Below are positions 17,884-26,468 of a DNA stretch of 64,000 nt, piece after piece. Location of the stretch: contig NZ_SIHI01000001.1 of NCBI RefSeq assembly GCF_007859735.1, positions 976,170 through 1,040,169 of the forward strand, written 5' to 3'. The notes under the pieces are model-generated. The model was given only the letters and a program-made list of their open reading frames with translations. It was not told the origin of the DNA and did no database searches. This DNA comes from Thalassoglobus neptunius (GTDB taxonomy: Bacteria > Planctomycetota > Planctomycetia > Planctomycetales > Planctomycetaceae). The stretch's first letter is position 1. The number at the start of each line of letters is the position of its first letter. A program made the translations under genes and the position numbers.

Positions 17884-19056
17884 ATGATCGAAACATTGAT
17901 GCTCGCATGCACCTGGGTCGCGAGTGGAGTGTCGATCTTCCTCGGAGTGGCGTATGTGATCACAGTCCGTCAGAGCAGCCTTTCCCGCCAACACCAGCCA
18001 GTCGAACTGGAAGCAACGCAAAGAGAACAGGCGAGAAAAGAACAAATCAGCGTGATCGTTCCCGCTCGCGATGAAGAGCTGGATTTGGCCAACGGGCTTG
18101 ATTCGATCCTCGCTCAACAGAATGTCGATCTGGAAGTGATTGTGATCAACGATCACTCTTCCGATCGAACCGGGGAGATCGCCGACGAGTATGCGTCCAG
18201 AGATAGTCGTGTGACCGTGATTCACGATCCGCCGCTTCCGAAAGGATGGCTCGGAAAAGCGAACGCGATGGAGCATGGCCGGCTCATCGCCCAGCATGCC
18301 TGGATCGTCCTGACCGATGCAGATGTTGTTCATTCGCCAGAGTGTTTTGCAACGGCTATTCAGACAGCGCAAGACGACCAACTGGACATGCTCAGCCTCG
18401 GTCCGCGTTTCGACTTTCACTCCTTTTGGGAGAACGTGCTCCTGCCTCACGCTCTCATTGCCGGGGTCGTTCACTTTCTTTTTCAGAACGTGAATAGTGA
18501 CTCATCTCCTCATGCCGCTGGTGCGGGCGCCTTCATCCTGCTTCAGAAGAAGGCCCTTGAAGAGATCGGGGCAATGGACTGCATTAAGACAGAGATGCTC
18601 GATGATGTTTCCATCGCGAATCGGGTCCGGCAAAGCGGGTTGCGCGTCAGGCTCTGGCTTGCTCCGGAGCTACTGCGTGTCCGACTCTTCAAAGGAAATC
18701 ATCACGCTTTCTGGGGATTGACGAAGAATATTCTGGGAGTCGTGCCTCGTGACTGGATGGCACTGTTCGCAATGTGGCTTCCGATCTTCATGTATTGGAT
18801 CCCGATTGCCACAGCGGTCGTTGGAATCGTTCAGGGGAATCTCCTGATGACGGTTTCCGGGATCGCCACTTATGTCATTCAAGCTCTGCTACTCATTCCC
18901 GCGACACAGCTTTGCACGCTACGTTTTGCAAAGGCATTGTGCTTCCCTCTGGCTGCATTCCCGATCATCTGCACGTTTTCTTCCGCGCTTATTCATCGCT
19001 GGAAGCGGAATGCCGTGCACTGGCGAGGCAGAACGATCGAACTTTCGAAATCGTAA
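17884..19056 (+). CDS. Membrane glycosyltransferase family 2, HpnB/carotenoid-GT-like
   Basis: Start at the ATG 17884 or the adjoining GTG 17881, preceded by a GGAAA-like site; an ATG at 17842 is less likely. An N-terminal membrane helix is followed by a GT2 domain: VIVPARDEE, the donor-binding INDHSSDRTGEIA, LPKGWLGKANAME, the metal-binding TDADV, and LDDVSIANRV, where the second Asp is the likely catalytic base. Three or four C-terminal helices follow. The LPKGWLGKA motif is typical of the hopanoid-associated HpnB and carotenoid glycosyltransferase group. It therefore probably glycosylates a membrane lipid on the cytoplasmic side. No hopanoid genes are seen nearby, so the acceptor is uncertain. 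The 17635-17883 gap holds nothing recognisable. Confidence 0.82.
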   Translation: MIETLMLACTWVASGVSIFLGVAYVITVRQSSLSRQHQPVELEATQREQARKEQISVIVPARDEELDLANGLDSILAQQNVDLEVIVINDHSSDRTGEIADEYASRDSRVTVIHDPPLPKGWLGKANAMEHGRLIAQHAWIVLTDADVVHSPECFATAIQTAQDDQLDMLSLGPRFDFHSFWENVLLPHALIAGVVHFLFQNVNSDSSPHAAGAGAFILLQKKALEEIGAMDCIKTEMLDDVSIANRVRQSGLRVRLWLAPELLRVRLFKGNHHAFWGLTKNILGVVPRDWMALFAMWLPIFMYWIPIATAVVGIVQGNLLMTVSGIATYVIQALLLIPATQLCTLRFAKALCFPLAAFPIICTFSSALIHRWKRNAVHWRGRTIELSKS

Positions 19057-19091
19057 CCGCAATTCACTTCAGAGGCGGAATTCGAACCGGT

Positions 19092-19502
19092 CTAATCTCG
19101 TTGACGACCGATCGACCGCAATGCCGCTTTGTATGCGTTTCGAAATCCGCTCCGCGTCGATTCCAGTATCAGCTGACACGAAGGGCAGACGCGAAACTGC
19201 TTGGTCACGGGATGGCTACAACGAGGACAGGGGCGCTCTGCAGGACATTCCGGTTTCGTTGTCAACGGCGGAGATGAACGAACGTGTTCAGTCTTCGGAT
19301 CCGGGGATTCCAACTGAAGTTCGTTTAAGAGGCGAAGTGCTCCCGTTTCGCTCATCAGTTCTTGTCGCGGCCGCGGGACTCTCACTGAGACTCCACAAGC
19401 GGGACAATTGACAACCTGTCCACTTTTCTGACGGCTTGCTCTAACAGCCCGTTGAACATTGCGGACTTCTGAGTAGCAGTCTGAGTTTTGGTTGGTTGCC
19501 AT
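19092..19502 (-). CDS. Zinc-ribbon protein with 5' end replaced by a palindromic insertion
   Basis: The body of this 136-codon frame encodes a small protein with two Cys clusters: CPACG, and the pair CPRCS with CPSC 14 residues later. Both are zinc-ribbon motifs common in planctomycete regulatory or membrane-associated proteins. The first 20 codons (MATNQNSDCYSE...) lie inside the left arm of the palindromic element and do not belong to the original gene. If the element and one copy of the duplication are removed, the frame runs on without stops into the 3' end of the serine hydrolase gene and meets an ATG at 19760. The present protein may be expressed from the new start, or the gene may be dead. 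Confidence 0.5.
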   Translation of the reverse strand: MATNQNSDCYSEVRNVQRAVRASRQKSGQVVNCPACGVSVRVPRPRQELMSETGALRLLNELQLESPDPKTEHVRSSPPLTTKPECPAERPCPRCSHPVTKQFRVCPSCQLILESTRSGFRNAYKAALRSIGRQRD

Positions 19503-19699
19503 TGAGTGAGGTCGTGCTTGTTTTGAAGTGCCGGAAGTTGCTTTCGATGGCTCGGGAGAGACTTTGAACAGTTCAAAGTCTCTCCCGAGCCATCGAAAGC
19601 AACTTCCGGCACTTCAAAACAAGCACGACCTCACTCAATGGCAACCAACCAAAACTCAGACTGCTACTCAGAAGTCCGCAATGTTCAACGGGCTGCTAA
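19441..19699. mobile_element. Palindromic mobile element (snap-back MITE) with CTAA target duplication
   Basis: Two 125-bp arms, 19445-19569 and 19571-19695, are perfect reverse complements with a single A at 19570 between them. The ends read CAGCCCGTTGAAC inward on both strands. The outside bases are CTAA on both sides (19441-19444 and 19696-19699), which is the mark of transposition with a 4-bp staggered cut; CTAA fits the YTAR targets known for IS5-group elements. There is no transposase gene, so it would need to be moved by an enzyme elsewhere. Both strands carry the same short ORF starting MPEVAFDGSGETLN, a consequence of the symmetry. It lies at the stop codon of the serine hydrolase and interrupts the 5' end of the zinc-ribbon gene. 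Confidence 0.8.
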
Positions 19700-20904
19700 C
19701 CGAAGAGGTCGTGACCGCCCCAGGCGCGGATGCTTCCTTTGATTTTCCATGGAAGCCCATCGAGATCGCTGCCGAAGTTGGGGTCTTTCGAGCGGGTATT
19801 GACCGTCGCAGCCCAGACATGCTGGTCATTGATGCGAGCCAGAACAGAAGCTCCTCCGTTGAAGCTTCCCATGTGCCACCAGTTGTTTTGTTTGTTCACC
19901 GACCAGCCTTTGGCATAGTTCGGATTCACGGGTGACGGAGTCGTCATGGTTCGGAGGGTCGAGGAATTCAGCAGATCGGACGGATTGGGAAATCCATCGA
20001 CGTGAGTCACGAGTCGCACGAGGTCTGTCGGCGTGGCGATCCATCCTCCATGCGCATCCATGCGAGTGACATTCATAATCTTATGATAGGCGTCTTCGTC
20101 CTGGCCGTAGTACGTCACCTCGTTGACTCGTTTGTCCGCGACCGAATTCCCTCCGATTTCGAATCCCAGATTCTTCATTCCGTGAGGCTGAAGGACGTAT
20201 GCCTTGAAGGCATTCTCGTACGTCATTTTGAAACGCTTCTCGATACATCGCCCAAGCAGGCAGTATCCGAAGTTCGAATACGAATAGTTTTGACCAGGAT
20301 CGTGATCGAGCGGGCGATTCTTCAATACCCAGCGAATGAGTCCGTCATGATCCAGATCAAGTGCTTCTCCCGAGAACATGGGATCTCGCGACTGATTTCC
20401 CCAGCCTCCGCAGGAATGTTCGAGGAGATGTCGGAGCGTGATGGCCTGGAGTCGTCTTTGGTTCGTTGCCCCGAGTGTTGCGATCTCATCCTTGTATCCG
20501 AGGATTCCGGAGCCGAAGACTTTCTGGTCGAGATGCCAGTAGTTCATCTCCATCAGCTTCATGACGAGGATCGAGGTGAGCGGTTTCGAAACGCTCGCAA
20601 CTCGGAAACGGTGTTCGGGAGTGACACCGGTTTCGTGGTCAGCGTATCCTACACACATCACCAGCTTCAGCTTTCCTCGATAAGCCATCGCCAGGGAAAG
20701 TCCGGGGACGTTGTACTTGAGCATGAATTTGACCGCGTGATCTTTGATCTTCGCAGCTTCGGTCGGAGAGACTCCGTGAATATAGGAGGGAGTCTCTGCG
20801 GCTTGTGCACTCCAGCCAGTGCGGCTTCCAAGCAAGATCGATGAGGAGGCAGCAGCCTGAAGAAACGAACGGCGGTTCAATTGGAACAAGATCTTCATCC
20901 TCAT
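19696..20904 (-). CDS. Tat-exported serine hydrolase (beta-lactamase family)
   Basis: The N-terminus has NRRSFLQAAASS, a twin-arginine signal, followed by a hydrophobic stretch and a cleavage region around SAQAAE. Family motifs are SVSK (nucleophile Ser and Lys of SxxK, about residue 105), YSN in NYSYSNFGYC, and HMGSFNG near the C-terminus. It is thus a class C beta-lactamase/DD-peptidase-like enzyme acting outside the cytoplasmic membrane; substrate unknown. Start is the ATG at 20904; a TTG lies just before and another ATG at 20898. The stop codon TAG (19698-19696) is the first part of the target duplication of the palindromic element, so the insertion left the protein intact. It is 66 bp downstream of the NlpC-like gene. 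Confidence 0.87.
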   Translation of the reverse strand: MRMKILFQLNRRSFLQAAASSSILLGSRTGWSAQAAETPSYIHGVSPTEAAKIKDHAVKFMLKYNVPGLSLAMAYRGKLKLVMCVGYADHETGVTPEHRFRVASVSKPLTSILVMKLMEMNYWHLDQKVFGSGILGYKDEIATLGATNQRRLQAITLRHLLEHSCGGWGNQSRDPMFSGEALDLDHDGLIRWVLKNRPLDHDPGQNYSYSNFGYCLLGRCIEKRFKMTYENAFKAYVLQPHGMKNLGFEIGGNSVADKRVNEVTYYGQDEDAYHKIMNVTRMDAHGGWIATPTDLVRLVTHVDGFPNPSDLLNSSTLRTMTTPSPVNPNYAKGWSVNKQNNWWHMGSFNGGASVLARINDQHVWAATVNTRSKDPNFGSDLDGLPWKIKGSIRAWGGHDLFG

Positions 20905-20970
20905 CAAAGTTGCTGATCAACGGGATGGCGAAACGATTCCGTCGACGCGACTCAGCGAGATGCAGACATC

Positions 20971-21729
20971 CTACGGATTCATCACTGCGACGCGGCTTCC
21001 GGATTTTCCGTGACGCTTCACGACGAGAATCATCACCGGAACTCGACCATCCTTCTCAATAATCTCTTCGACCGTATACATCGAGTCAAGGAGCTTGGGA
21101 TTGGCTCCTCCCGCTCCGGTCGACTCGACAACGTGCATGTTTCCTCCGGCAACACACTGGTTGCGATAAGATTGAATGACTGCCACATGTCCCGGGCTGC
21201 GCTTGACGGAGTTGCCGCTCATCCAGACGAGCAGGTGTGCCTGGCGTATTGAATTGGGATCATTCACTGCTTTGGCTGTGGAGTAATAGGAAGCGGCCCC
21301 GGTGTTCCGTTTGACAGTTGGGGTGTCCGGCTTCTTTCCGTTTGCGATCAGGTAGTTGGTCACGAATCCGGAACAGTCGATTCCCAGTCGTTGATCGCAG
21401 TATGTATGAATCTTGGCCGGTGTTGGGTTTGGGATCTTTCCGGATAGAACCGCCCATTCGAGCGCCAACTGGTAGTCCTCGGGGGAACCTTTCCCCATGG
21501 CCGCATTGCGAATCTTCTTCTTGTTGTCCTGAAACCAGGTGTTGCGACGACCACCGGATGTGACGTGGTTGTAGTCGGTCCGCTCCTCCGTTCCCTCGTC
21601 CCAGTCCATCATGAAGTACTTTCGGATTTCAACTTTGGCTTTGGCCTCCCGGCAAATCGTCCCTGTGTCCTGAACATAGGAGACGCTGAGGTTTCGGTAC
21701 TGCTTCATGAATTCGACAGGTGACACCAT
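20971..21729 (-). CDS. NlpC/P60- or CHAP-like cysteine peptidase domain protein
   Basis: A 252-residue protein. The papain-like core is seen as GIDCSGFVTNYL (catalytic Cys 119) and PGHVAVIQSY (catalytic His 181), with a polar residue expected near H199 in NMHVVEST. The spacing fits the NlpC/P60 superfamily, whose members cleave cell-wall peptides or amide bonds. No signal peptide or membrane helix is visible, so it may act in the cytoplasm or be exported by another route. Residues 1-100 are a charged region of no recognised family. The gene is in line with the serine hydrolase downstream, perhaps one transcript. The 21730-22016 gap holds nothing recognisable. Confidence 0.7.
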   Translation of the reverse strand: MVSPVEFMKQYRNLSVSYVQDTGTICREAKAKVEIRKYFMMDWDEGTEERTDYNHVTSGGRRNTWFQDNKKKIRNAAMGKGSPEDYQLALEWAVLSGKIPNPTPAKIHTYCDQRLGIDCSGFVTNYLIANGKKPDTPTVKRNTGAASYYSTAKAVNDPNSIRQAHLLVWMSGNSVKRSPGHVAVIQSYRNQCVAGGNMHVVESTGAGGANPKLLDSMYTVEEIIEKDGRVPVMILVVKRHGKSGSRVAVMNP

Positions 21730-22016
21730 GACTGCACTCCTCGCTGGCTGAAAGAATCGGAACTGCCCTGAGTGAGGGTGACGATCGATCTGCGAGTTCT
21801 CGACAGCAATTGCCAGAAGTTATCGTCCCTCACTTTCATAGTGCGCAGCATGGCTCGAAATGTGACACTCAGAGCGAAAGTTTCTCTGAAGAGGTCGCAT
21901 TCACCGAAAGAGTGGGGCAGGGGAATTCGACTCCCAAGCTTCGCCCGGAAGCCATGGGGAGTGTGCCCGACTGGCTTCTTAGCGGAGGCTGAAAACAGTC
22001 GGTGGAGACTCGTCCG

Positions 22017-23345
22017 TTATTCCGGGAGGTCGTCCTGCTTTCGCGTGCGGAGCTTTTCCAGTCTTCGTTTCAGAATGCTTTCGTATCCGCGATCGACCGG
22101 GGAGTAGTAGGTCTTCGGGACTCCGAGATAGTCCTGGGCGACCCAGCCATCTTCGCTGTTGTGGCTGTACTGATAGCCTTCCCCATGGCCGAGAGACTTC
22201 GCCCCAGCGTAGTGTGCATCTTTGAGGTGTTCCGGAACCGGGAGCGATCGGTGATTCTCGACGTCTTCGATCGCGGCGTTGATCGCCATGTAAGAGGCAT
22301 TCGATTTCGGACAGCTGGCCAGATACGTCACAGCCTGTGCCAGGATGATTCGGCATTCGGGCATTCCGACGCGCTCGGTCGCTTCGGCGGCGGAGTTCGC
22401 GAGCACGAGTCCGTGAGGGTCCGCGTTTCCGACATCCTCACTGGCCAGAATGACAAGCCGTCTGGCAATGAATCTCGGGTCTTCACCCGCGACCAGCATT
22501 CTCGCGAGCCAGTAGATCGCGGCGTCCGGATCGCTGCCTCGAATGCTTTTGATGAAGGCACTCGTCACATCGTAGTGTTGATCTCCCGAAGCATCGTAGA
22601 CAACCGCCTTCTTCTGGATCGACTCTTGAGCAACGGTGAGGTCAAAGACCGAGTGCTTCTCCCCGAGCGAAAGCACTCCGATTTCGAGAGCGGTGAGAGC
22701 GCGTCGAGCGTCCCCTTCGGAGACTTCGGCGAGGAACTCAATCGCTTCGTCAGTCGCCTCAACGTGTGTCGAACCGAGCCCCCGCTGTTTGTCGGTCAGC
22801 GCTCTCCATAGCAGTTGCGAAATGTCTTCCTGAGAGATCGGTTTGAATTCGAAGACCTGGCTGCGGCTGATCAAGGCAGATGCCAGCGAGAAAAAAGGAT
22901 TGGCAGTCGTCGCGGCGATCAGGTTGACCACTCCGCTCTCGACGTCGGGAAGGAGGACATCCTGTTGAGTGCGGTTGAAGTGGTGAAGTTCGTCCACGAA
23001 CAGAATCGTTCTTCCATCCCCCCGCGAGAGTCGATCTCTCGCATCGTTCAACTCAGTGCGAAGTTCTTTGACGCCAGCCGCTGCCGCATTCAGGATTCGA
23101 AAACTGCAACGAGTCTGAGATGCAATGACTTGACCCAGCGACGTTTTGCCCGTCCCCGGAGGACCGTAGAAGATCATGGAGCCGAGGCGGTCTGCCTGGA
23201 GCATCCGCCGCAGGAGCATGCCTTCTCCAAGGAAGTGTTGCTGGCCGACGAATTCATCCAGGTTCTGGGGGCGCATCCGGGCAGCCAACGGCTGGGCAGC
23301 TGTCCGCTCCTGTTCTTCCTGCTTGTCGAATAGTCCAGCCATCAT
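22017..23345 (-). CDS. rarA: Replication-associated recombination protein A (AAA+ ATPase)
   Basis: A 442-residue protein of the RarA/MgsA/WRNIP1 family, the usual length. After the N-terminal PLAARMRPQNLDEFVGQQ comes the Walker A loop GPPGTGKTS (61-69), Walker B and the sensor region around ILFVDELHHFNRTQQD, and the C-terminal tetramerisation part with DHPGNADP-like VGNADPHGL. The family acts at stalled replication forks and interacts with SSB and the clamp loader. All ATPase motifs are intact. It is a housekeeping gene without obvious functional neighbours. Confidence 0.95.
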   Translation of the reverse strand: MMAGLFDKQEEQERTAAQPLAARMRPQNLDEFVGQQHFLGEGMLLRRMLQADRLGSMIFYGPPGTGKTSLGQVIASQTRCSFRILNAAAAGVKELRTELNDARDRLSRGDGRTILFVDELHHFNRTQQDVLLPDVESGVVNLIAATTANPFFSLASALISRSQVFEFKPISQEDISQLLWRALTDKQRGLGSTHVEATDEAIEFLAEVSEGDARRALTALEIGVLSLGEKHSVFDLTVAQESIQKKAVVYDASGDQHYDVTSAFIKSIRGSDPDAAIYWLARMLVAGEDPRFIARRLVILASEDVGNADPHGLVLANSAAEATERVGMPECRIILAQAVTYLASCPKSNASYMAINAAIEDVENHRSLPVPEHLKDAHYAGAKSLGHGEGYQYSHNSEDGWVAQDYLGVPKTYYSPVDRGYESILKRRLEKLRTRKQDDLPE

Positions 23346-23457
23346 CTGTGTCCTGTGAAAACGAATCCCCCACTGTAGCTCGCGAATGTTTCACGTGAAA
23401 CCAACGGGTCTGACTGTTCGAACTCCCGAGAGCATTCGCGGTCGCGAGCGAGTTCTT

Positions 23458-24222
23458 CTAACTCGACTGCGGATCCTTCAGGGTCGAAAGAGTTTCCTTC
23501 GCGGCACTGGCGAGGAGGATTGCATCCACGCTGGAGGTGATCAATGTGCACCCGCGCTCGATATACGGCTGCACCGCGGAAGCTGAAACTCCGAACCATC
23601 CGACAGGCATGTTCGCCCGCTGGCAGGTTTCGAGAACTCGATCAATCGCTGCGACGACTTCCGGATCGTCGAGCTGGCCCATTTTCCCCATGCTTGCCGA
23701 GAGGTCATACGGCCCGAGTTGAATGGCGTCCACTCCTTCGACCTGAACGATCTCCTCGATGCACGCCGCTGACGAAATGTGTTCTGCCTGAACGATGACC
23801 GCCACGTGTTCGTTCGCGGTGCTGACATACTCTTCGAACTTTTGTCCGTAGCGATGGGCACGCGCCAGCCCGACTCCTCTTGATCCCTGCGGAGAGTATC
23901 GCGCCCAGTTCACGATGTCTCGTGCCTGTTCAGCAGAGTTGACCATCGGAGCGATGACGCCAGCAGCTCCGAGATCGAGCACTTTCTTGATTGAGCTTTC
24001 GGTGGCTGTCGGGACTCGAATTACACAGGCGATCCGGTGGTCGACCGCGCGAACAATATTCAGAAGTTCCGCTGTTTCCAGCGGGCCATGTTCGCCGTCA
24101 ATGAACAGCCAGTCGTAGCCGATGTCTGCCAGGATCTCGGCGACTGCAGGATCGGCAAGAGTGACCATGGTGCCTTGCAGGAGATTTCCCGCCTTCAATC
24201 TTGTCCGAAACGTCTGATCCAT
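23458..24222 (-). CDS. HpcH/HpaI aldolase family protein
   Basis: Start taken at the ATG at 24222 (MDQTFRTRLKAGNLLQGTM), preceded by a GGAAAGTGAG stretch; ATGs at 24237 and 24324 are alternatives. That gives 254 residues, the family length. Metal and substrate motifs are clear: FIDGEHGPLE, CVIRVPTATE, the glycine stretch LGAAGVIAPMV, and LGPYDLSASMG. These class II aldolases split 4-hydroxy-2-oxo acids such as 2-keto-3-deoxyglucarate into pyruvate or a relative plus an aldehyde, using a divalent metal. Substrate cannot be assigned. Cytoplasmic. Confidence 0.9.
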   Translation of the reverse strand: MDQTFRTRLKAGNLLQGTMVTLADPAVAEILADIGYDWLFIDGEHGPLETAELLNIVRAVDHRIACVIRVPTATESSIKKVLDLGAAGVIAPMVNSAEQARDIVNWARYSPQGSRGVGLARAHRYGQKFEEYVSTANEHVAVIVQAEHISSAACIEEIVQVEGVDAIQLGPYDLSASMGKMGQLDDPEVVAAIDRVLETCQRANMPVGWFGVSASAVQPYIERGCTLITSSVDAILLASAAKETLSTLKDPQSS

Positions 24223-24351
24223 TTTCTCACTTTCCATCGAATGCTGGTCAGGCTCGCTCAGCAAGACAACGCGCATGCTGGGATTCCGTCGTGAGTCTAG
24301 ATCAGACACGCTGTCGACTTCCATTCACCCGTTCACGAAGCTTCCGTTCGG

Positions 24352-25227
24352 TCATTCGGATGCTTCATGGACCCGGGTGTCAACGACATCATCAGACAGG
24401 TAAAGCTGCTGCCGAATCTCGAAGTATGAGTTCACCTGGTCCGAGAGTTCAGCGGCTGCCGCCTCGGCGTATCGCAAGGCATCACGGTGCAGTCTGTCTG
24501 TGAGAAGTTCAAGATTCGCTTCTTCGTCGTCTCCCAAGGTGAAGTCCCAGATCATGCCGGTGATGAGATTCTGACCGGGAGCTTTGAAGTCAAAAGAGCC
24601 CAGCAGGTTCCCGGATTCGACTTCGAACAGATAGGCGACTCCGACAATTGCTCCCAAATCATAGTTGTCATCCCCCGTTGCTTCGGGTGCGATGATCTCC
24701 TCCGGGGTGACGATCAGAACGTACTCGAGATCCTGAAACCGCTCGTAAGCCGTTTGAAGTTTCTCGGGATCGCGCATCGTCAGCTTGGGGAAGAGCTTTG
24801 TTTCTCCAGTATTGAATTCCCAAGTCTTCTGGTCGTTCACTGAGTCGTCGCCAGGAAAGAGAAACATGCATCCCGCATTCCCATAGGGGAGTTCGTCCGT
24901 TTCTCGAAATTCGATCGTCGACGGAAACGAAAGGCTTTGAGCATCGATGATTTCCTGCATCGCGGCGAGATCGGCCTCGTTGAGGTCATCCGAGTCTGAG
25001 TACAACTCCAAGAGCATCTTCGCTTCTCGGTAGGTCACGTAAGAGGTCGTTGGTTCGCCCTGTGTGGCGACGCTTTTCACAATCTGGTCGATGCGGGACA
25101 TCTTCTGATCAGCCGAGCCAGAAAACTGTTCGTGGATGGAATCGATCCTTGACTGGCACCCGGTCGAGCCCAGCCAGAGCAATGCAGCGATCAGGTAGAG
25201 TTGAGTTAGAACGACGCGCCGAGCCAT
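24352..25227 (-). CDS. Lipoprotein of unknown function
   Basis: The frame is open back to 25449, but the lipoprotein signal MARRVVLTQLYLIAALLWLG with the lipobox LGSTGC begins at the ATG at 25227, so that is the start. The mature part of about 265 residues has no recognised domain; it is acidic and includes a repeat-free alpha/beta-looking centre with FLFPGDDSVND and GDDNYDLGAIVGV. The gene is transcribed divergently from the membrane protein at 25340, with about 110 bp between them. Likely attached to a membrane facing the periplasm. Confidence 0.8.
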   Translation of the reverse strand: MARRVVLTQLYLIAALLWLGSTGCQSRIDSIHEQFSGSADQKMSRIDQIVKSVATQGEPTTSYVTYREAKMLLELYSDSDDLNEADLAAMQEIIDAQSLSFPSTIEFRETDELPYGNAGCMFLFPGDDSVNDQKTWEFNTGETKLFPKLTMRDPEKLQTAYERFQDLEYVLIVTPEEIIAPEATGDDNYDLGAIVGVAYLFEVESGNLLGSFDFKAPGQNLITGMIWDFTLGDDEEANLELLTDRLHRDALRYAEAAAAELSDQVNSYFEIRQQLYLSDDVVDTRVHEASE

Positions 25228-25339
25228 AATCTGTTTCGCAGAATGGAATGTTCGATCGGCTGCGAGCCCAGTTTGGGTTCTTGCTCGATTGTTGTGGTCG
25301 ACAGTCGACTCACCGGAATTCTTTGGTTGGACGGGTATC

Positions 25340-26452
25340 ATGGCTTCCTCAATTTCTGGAGATCGAACAGACATGGACGAAAGGACGGAAGAGGATTGGA
25401 ATCGCATGATCGATGAAGCACTGGCTGCTTCCGACCCGCTTCTCTCCAACTTCCTGATTACACGTTGTCACCACTTGCTTTCGGAAGCACTTCGAGCTGC
25501 GATCGGTCCGGAAACCGGTGCGAACTTCCATAGCTGGGCTGTGTGGGGATCTCGAAAGGCGGGAGTCACGATTCGTCAGGAGGACCGCGATCAGGCAGCC
25601 CGGGACGCGACTTTCGTGGCAGGTTGCGTCGGCGGAGTTGTCGGACTGATCGTGGGAGGACTGACGGGCCAGTGGACAGGATTGTCGCTGTTCGTGTCTC
25701 TCCTGGTTTGGATTACTCTGGGCGCTCTGACCGGAGGCTTCTGCGGATATCAACTTGCTCGATACACGCGCCGTGCTGCGTCTCGAAGAATCCTCGACGG
25801 GAACCGGCTCGTCCTCGATGACATTGGGCGGGCGACGGCGTGCTACCTCCAGTATGTCCGGGATTCGGAAGCGAACTCGGATGAGGCGAACTTCGCTTCG
25901 GTCCTGGAGACGATCGATGAGATGTCGAGAAAGTCGCGGACCGAGAATCTGCTGGGACGGGCATTCACTCAGTACGAGTCCGCCCGGGTTGGTGCCGATC
26001 TGGACAATCGAGTCGAAGCGACGTATTTCGGAAACTGTCTGGCGATCTTGCATGAGCATATCCGTTTACAGCCTTTGATCTCTCAGTCTCTTCCGTTTCT
26101 CATTCGAAAGTGTGTCACCGAGCGGTTGATGACGTTTAGTGTTGGAGAAGAAACGCTCTCTGTCCACGAGGATGTTCCTCCGCTCGACGAGGCCATTTTC
26201 CCTCCGGCTCTGCGAGAGCTGACCAATCCTGAACTCCTCGAGTTTCTCACTCCTCCGGACGGGTGGGACACCGGCCGCTCCAACCTTGAGCAAACACGAG
26301 CTTCCGACTGGACCGTACTCAAAGAGCGAATGGGTTACATTGTGAATCTGTTTCGGACTCGCCAGCTGGAGTCAGACGTCGTTGCTGCCCCGTACGACTC
26401 GCAACAGTTCGCGTCGATTGCCAGCGGTCAATACCCGGCTCGACCGTGGTAG
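25340..26452 (+). CDS. Membrane protein of unknown function with two central helices
   Basis: The frame opens with a TTG at 25289; the ATG at 25340 (MASSISGDRTDMDERTEEDW) is preferred, another ATG lies at 25373. Of the 370 residues, about 90-150 hold two strongly hydrophobic glycine-rich helices (VAGCVGGVVGLIVGGLTG and LFVSLLVWITLGALTGGFCG) flanked by long polar, mainly helical segments. No domain is recognised. The gene is divergent from the lipoprotein gene and convergent with the cupin gene. The helices look like a hairpin, which would leave both ends in the cytoplasm. Confidence 0.72.
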   Translation: MASSISGDRTDMDERTEEDWNRMIDEALAASDPLLSNFLITRCHHLLSEALRAAIGPETGANFHSWAVWGSRKAGVTIRQEDRDQAARDATFVAGCVGGVVGLIVGGLTGQWTGLSLFVSLLVWITLGALTGGFCGYQLARYTRRAASRRILDGNRLVLDDIGRATACYLQYVRDSEANSDEANFASVLETIDEMSRKSRTENLLGRAFTQYESARVGADLDNRVEATYFGNCLAILHEHIRLQPLISQSLPFLIRKCVTERLMTFSVGEETLSVHEDVPPLDEAIFPPALRELTNPELLEFLTPPDGWDTGRSNLEQTRASDWTVLKERMGYIVNLFRTRQLESDVVAAPYDSQQFASIASGQYPARPW

Positions 26453-26468
26453 CCAAAGTCATTCGGCA

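Noticed and set aside
17635-18474. Long minus-strand frame of 279 codons
   Set aside because: It overlaps the clear GT2 gene at 17884-19056 in an antisense frame.
19441-19699. Palindrome as an assembly or amplification artefact
   Set aside because: Not excluded, but the CTAA on both sides and the joining of two different genes at its ends fit transposition better. Long reads would decide.
19382-19935. Two nearly identical ORFs on opposite strands (both starting MPEVAFDGSGETLN)
   Set aside because: They are a by-product of the palindrome and run out of the arms into unrelated sequence; no start site or family support.
20002-20844. Long plus-strand frame of 280 codons
   Set aside because: Antisense shadow of the serine hydrolase at 19696-20904.
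22002-22811. Long plus-strand frame of 269 codons
   Set aside because: Antisense shadow of rarA; no domain.
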